Of a DNA stretch of 64,000 nt, positions 60,774 to 64,000 are shown one piece after another (positions within the stretch are counted from its first letter, which is position 1; each line of letters starts with the position of its first letter). The translations under genes and the position numbers were made by a program. This stretch comes from Chryseobacterium taeanense. Its GTDB lineage: Bacteria > Bacteroidota > Bacteroidia > Flavobacteriales > Weeksellaceae. The DNA is taken from positions 1 to 64,000 of the forward strand of contig NZ_FNDW01000002.1 in the NCBI RefSeq assembly GCF_900099685.1, written 5' to 3'. The notes under the pieces are model-generated. The model did no database searches. It saw only the letters and a program-made list of their open reading frames with translations, and was not told the DNA's origin.

Positions 60774-61652
60774 TCAATCCTCTAATGCTTTTCTGTTTCT
60801 ATATGCATTGGGAGATGTTTTTTTGACCGATTTGAAGTATTTCCCAAAATGTGAATTGTCTGTGAATCCCAGTTCGTAGGATATTTCCGTTACGGAAAGG
60901 GTAGTGTGCAGCAATAGCCTTTCAGCTTCCAGAATAACTCGGTTTTTTATAAATCGCCCCGCACTTAAAGCCAATTGTTCTTTTATTAATGTATTTAAAT
61001 AATTCGGACTAAGATTCAACATTTCGGCATAGGGAGCAGTGGTTTTAAATTGTTTGTAATGGAGATTTACCAATTCTGAAAACTTTTCTGTTATTTCTTT
61101 CTTATGGTCAGCGGGTAGACGTTGTGCTTTGCTTGTTTTTGCTCCTCTTATAAATCGTAATGTGAAGATCTTAAGCTGCATACAGATGATCTCTTTTGAA
61201 AAAAGTGTGTTTTTGAGATATTCTTTTCTGATCGCCTCGAAGTTTTGCCAAAACTCATTTCTGGAGGAAGTTTTTACATCAATGTTCTGTCGCATACCTG
61301 TCAGAGCGGTATCGCTTTTTATGAGCTTATTTCCTGTATAGACGTAGTTGTAAAATGATTTTGTAAAAAGGATTACATATCCTTCAGGACCGGATGACGG
61401 ACTGAATTGGTAGACCTGATTGTAGTTTAAAAAGAAAAAACGGTCTTTTCTGAGATCATACATTTGGTCGTCAATCACCACCGATCCTGCGGCATCTTTA
61501 AAAAGGAAAACAGCATAAAACCGATTTCTCAATGGTTTCTGCATATGATGATTCTCAAGCAGTTTTGCAATGGGCATAATGAGAATTTCATTTTTGAGCG
61601 GATGTACTTTTTCCAGATGATGAAGATGAAGCGTCTTGATATTGTTTTCCAA
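60774..61652 (-). CDS. AraC family transcriptional regulator
   Basis: A 292-residue regulator. The N-terminal cupin-like arm (about 20-120: IMPIAKLLENHHMQKP, GSVVIDDQMYDLRKDRFFFLNYNQVYQF) is followed by a C-terminal double helix-turn-helix with LNLSPNYLNTLIKEQ and the signature TLSVTEISYELGFTDNSHFGKYFKSVKKTSPNAYR. The effector and targets are unknown; it may bind the adjacent repeat array, which is speculation. Confidence 0.88.
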   Translation of the reverse strand: MENNIKTLHLHHLEKVHPLKNEILIMPIAKLLENHHMQKPLRNRFYAVFLFKDAAGSVVIDDQMYDLRKDRFFFLNYNQVYQFSPSSGPEGYVILFTKSFYNYVYTGNKLIKSDTALTGMRQNIDVKTSSRNEFWQNFEAIRKEYLKNTLFSKEIICMQLKIFTLRFIRGAKTSKAQRLPADHKKEITEKFSELVNLHYKQFKTTAPYAEMLNLSPNYLNTLIKEQLALSAGRFIKNRVILEAERLLLHTTLSVTEISYELGFTDNSHFGKYFKSVKKTSPNAYRNRKALED

Positions 61653-61680
61653 AATATAAACTTTTCCGTAGTCTATAAAA

Positions 61681-61712
61681 ATAAAAAAAATACCGCAGAT
61701 ATGTGCGGTATT
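61681..61712 (-). terminator. Terminator after the racemase operon
   Basis: AATACCGCA (61689-61697) and TGCGGTATT (61704-61712) pair, with an A run at 61683-61690 that is a T run on the minus strand, 22 bases past the racemase stop. Confidence 0.85.
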
Positions 61713-61733
61713 TAGATTAGATCTTATTCAAAA

Positions 61734-62846
61734 TTATGCTGTTGCTTTTTCGGATATTTTCTTCAGTTTTTCTGTGCTCACTACTTTTTTGTCTACGTAA
61801 TCTGAATTCATCGCACGCAGAACAGCAAGATAGCTTACTCCGAAATCAAGCTCGTCGCCTACCTTGATGTCTTTTTCTTCATCGGTGATGTTCAGGATCA
61901 TCATGTCGGAACTTGCGCCCAATACTTCGATTCCTTCAGTAAGTGGGGTTACCTGTTTCACATCAATATCAAGAACGCCGAGATCCACAATTGCTCTTAC
62001 TGAGGTCTTGCCTCTGTCTTCCTGATTATATTCCGGGCTTTCTCCTGTGAGGTTTTTGCCGACTTTTCCGGTAGGAATCATTGGCTTTTCGTGGATTTCT
62101 ATCACTTCTGCAGTCAGTTTGAAAACATCCCGGTGCATCCCTTTAAGGTAAGTGTCGTTAAAAACATCTGTTCCGAAAAACAAGGTTTCTCCTACCCGGA
62201 AATGATTGATTCCTTCGGGAACATTTCCGCTGTCAAGAAGAGGAATCGTTACGGATGACCCCGCACTGATGTATGGAATTTTTTTCTTAAAAGTCTGCTC
62301 GGCAATTCTTCGATACCTTACAAGTTGTGTCAGTTTTTCACGGTCGGGCAGAATCCCGTTAAGGCATTTTAGGTTGGTTCCAATTCCGGTAATTTCAATA
62401 TTCGGAAGCTTTATCACCTCTGCATAAAATTCAAGCAGAGAATCTGCCATGATGCCTTCGCGCAGTTCGCCCATTTCGATCATAATGACAATCCTGTGGG
62501 TTTTGTGCTGTCTGAATGCTTCTTCCGATAATGCTTTTATGGTGTCAAGTTCGGAATTAAAACTTACATCAGCATATTTTACAATGCTTTTGGCGAGACG
62601 TTTTGCCGGAGGTTTAATGTAAACAGTTTTGGTTTCTGGCGACAGCTCTTTAATCTTTTTCAGATTACTGAGACGCGAATCGCAGACATCTTTGTCAATA
62701 ACTGAAAGCAGGCTCTTCAGAAATGTTTCGTTTCCGCAGAGAAGTTTTGCTACCACCGCCCATTCGATCTGGTGTTTTTCAAAAATGTTATTTAAATGAT
62801 TATAATTTTGAGCTAGTTTTTGTGTATTTAATGTAATGTAAGACAT
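61734..62846 (-). CDS. Alanine/ornithine racemase family PLP enzyme
   Basis: A 370-residue fold-type III PLP enzyme. The cofactor lysine is in WAVVAKLLCGN (about Lys33). Downstream motifs are DSRLSNLKKI, VIMIEMGELREGI, IGTNLKCLNG, SAGSSVTIPLL and HFRVGETLFFGTD, which match the ornithine racemase/YhfX-like branch rather than housekeeping alanine racemase. It is one base after the stop of a GNAT gene and in an operon with a universal stress protein. The substrate is not certain. Confidence 0.8.
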   Translation of the reverse strand: MSYITLNTQKLAQNYNHLNNIFEKHQIEWAVVAKLLCGNETFLKSLLSVIDKDVCDSRLSNLKKIKELSPETKTVYIKPPAKRLAKSIVKYADVSFNSELDTIKALSEEAFRQHKTHRIVIMIEMGELREGIMADSLLEFYAEVIKLPNIEITGIGTNLKCLNGILPDREKLTQLVRYRRIAEQTFKKKIPYISAGSSVTIPLLDSGNVPEGINHFRVGETLFFGTDVFNDTYLKGMHRDVFKLTAEVIEIHEKPMIPTGKVGKNLTGESPEYNQEDRGKTSVRAIVDLGVLDIDVKQVTPLTEGIEVLGASSDMMILNITDEEKDIKVGDELDFGVSYLAVLRAMNSDYVDKKVVSTEKLKKISEKATA

Positions 62847-62847
62847 A

Positions 62848-63294
62848 TTATTTTTTTAATCGCATTTCGATGTATTTGCTTGTGAACCCCATTTTTTCAT
62901 AAAGGTGTTTTGCGGGGTTTTCGTTTTCACAGTGGAGTGCGATATCTCCGTCTGTGCTTTCGATCACCTTTTGTAATATTTTCTTTCCGATTCCTTGTCC
63001 TCTTACCGCTTTATCTGTGGCAATATAAACCAGAATGTTTTCCGGAATGTATCCCGTCATACCTGTTTTATTAACCACACATACGCCTCTTAGTTCTCCT
63101 GTAGATTCGTCTGCAGCGGTAACGATGAGGCCGCCGGGCTTATTGTTTTCTCCCAATGCATAGCTTATGGCTTTGGCAATATCTTCCTCGGAATCCCCAT
63201 ATTGTTCAAGATGCTTAAAAAGAAATCCTGTAATCAGGGTGATGTCAATAGTTTGTGTTGAATGTTCTGAGTTGTATATTTTTAATGTTATCAT
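62848..63294 (-). CDS. GNAT family N-acetyltransferase
   Basis: A 148-residue acetyltransferase with the acetyl-CoA motif AVRGQGIGKKILQKVIE (about 95-111) and NENPAKHLYEKMGF near the C-terminus. It lies between the universal stress protein (11-base gap) and the racemase gene (1-base gap) on the same strand, so the acceptor may be an amino acid handled by the racemase; this is inference. Confidence 0.85.
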   Translation of the reverse strand: MITLKIYNSEHSTQTIDITLITGFLFKHLEQYGDSEEDIAKAISYALGENNKPGGLIVTAADESTGELRGVCVVNKTGMTGYIPENILVYIATDKAVRGQGIGKKILQKVIESTDGDIALHCENENPAKHLYEKMGFTSKYIEMRLKK

Positions 63295-63305
63295 CTTAAT
63301 TGTTA

Positions 63306-64000
63306 TTAACCCGGAAAGGGCATGGTAATATCATATCCCAATGGCTCTTTGTTGGGTTCTGTAATAAGGTCGCTATCTTTAAAGAATAGTAACGGGACAG
63401 AGGTATTATTAATAATTTGCTTGAAAAAATTCTCGGCAAAGAATGACTTCCAGCTTTCCTCATCCTGATAATTCAGTATAATAAGGTCGAATTCAGCATC
63501 CTTTGAAGCCTTTGAAATTTCTACGGCTTTATCATTGCTTACGACAAAAGAAGCATAGTGTTCTGTGTCGGTACCTTTAAGCGACTCCCTTGTTTTTATA
63601 AAAGCTTTTCTGATTTCGTTGATTTTTTCGTCTCCGGAAACTCCCAATAGGCTTATGAATCCTTTGTTCTTTTCGGCAATAAGTTTAGAAATTGCCAGCT
63701 TTTCATTAAGCTTTTCAAGAACCCGTACCGGAACCAGAATTTTTTCAAAGGTATATTGTTGGGAATTTTCCGGCATCAAAAGAACTGAGCAGTTTGTACC
63801 GGTAAGAATCTGATATGATGAAGACCCCAAAATCAGTTCCCGAATTCCCTGTTTACCGGAAGTTCCTGTAATGACAATATCCACGCCTTCTGACTGAATA
63901 ATTTTATTGATACTGTTGATTATAGTATCATTTCCGATAGCAGTCAGAAAAGTAACATCACTATAGGATTCCTGAAGAGAAAGTTTCATTCTTTCAAGGC
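63306..64000 (-). CDS. Universal stress protein, 5' end outside the window
   Basis: Partial UspA-type protein. The frame stays open to the window edge beyond the ATG at 63989, and the visible part begins mid-domain, so the N-terminus is missing. The first domain ends with the ATP-binding signature GTSGKQGIRELILGSSS and TNCSVLLMP. A second, more divergent USP domain follows (FEKILVPVRVLEKLNEKLAI ... FDLIILNYQDEESW ... SVPLLFF). Two-domain USPs are common in Bacteroidetes. It is the first visible gene of the operon with GNAT and racemase. Confidence 0.8.
   Translation of the reverse strand, partial: LERMKLSLQESYSDVTFLTAIGNDTIINSINKIIQSEGVDIVITGTSGKQGIRELILGSSSYQILTGTNCSVLLMPENSQQYTFEKILVPVRVLEKLNEKLAISKLIAEKNKGFISLLGVSGDEKINEIRKAFIKTRESLKGTDTEHYASFVVSNDKAVEISKASKDAEFDLIILNYQDEESWKSFFAENFFKQIINNTSVPLLFFKDSDLITEPNKEPLGYDITMPFPG

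Overview
The window looks like chromosome of a Flavobacteriia member close to Chryseobacterium (Weeksellaceae). It is AT-rich. Its promoters fit the Bacteroidetes TTG-N19-TAnnTTTG pattern and Shine-Dalgarno sequences are largely absent. It carries SusC/SusD pairs, TPR-AraC regulators, DUF6520 and MauE proteins and several palindromic repeat families, which fit that group. The species call is inference from gene content.

Region 1 (1-13.8 kb, + strand mostly) is a carbamoyl-phosphate block. argD, an N-acyl-ornithine carbamoyltransferase, argB, an argE-like M20 deacylase and argH form an arginine operon. A convergent AsnC/Lrp regulator follows, then pyrB, carA and carB. carAB supply carbamoyl phosphate to both the arginine and the pyrimidine enzymes. 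pyrB is preceded by a promoter, a 23-codon leader ORF, a small GC hairpin, a U-rich stretch and a terminator, a layout resembling the enteric pyrBI attenuator. A metallo-beta-lactamase/rhodanese sulfur enzyme closes the region.

Region 2 (14.06-41.94 kb) is a genomic island inserted at the 3' end of tRNA-Ser(UGA). It is bounded by an 86-bp direct repeat containing the tRNA 3' end and its terminator, and it has a tyrosine integrase next to the intact tRNA. No relaxase or conjugation genes are visible, and the load is mainly defence-like. It has (a) a single-chain restriction-modification enzyme (Type IIG-like) whose C-terminal target-recognition region lies in a segment bounded by 25-bp perfect inverted repeats, with a second, silent recognition region in opposite orientation and a serine invertase beside it; (b) a DUF1016 nuclease; (c) an IetAS pair (AAA ATPase plus subtilisin-like protease); and (d) an unrecognised three-gene cassette with a GHKL-type ATPase translationally coupled to a 778-residue protein with phosphoribosyltransferase-like motifs. 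Between these lie regulators, small membrane proteins, a truncated SusD and a diverged tandem repeat array.

Region 3 (42-51.6 kb) is ordinary chromosome: trxB, holA, a small PD-(D/E)xK protein, and stress or envelope genes (dienelactone hydrolase, PEGA lipoprotein, cupin, GNAT, DUF2911, DUF1440, DJ-1/PfpI, DUF4260, Crp-like regulator).

Region 4 (51.6-60.2 kb) opens with 800 bp of structured intergenic repeats. It continues with a SusC/SusD pair divergent from two alkaline phosphatases, one fused to a phosphodiesterase-like domain. Together they look like an organophosphate scavenging locus. Region 5 (60.2-64 kb) holds a short conserved-type protein, a 23-bp-period repeat array, an AraC regulator, and an operon of universal stress protein, GNAT acetyltransferase and PLP racemase that runs off the window end.
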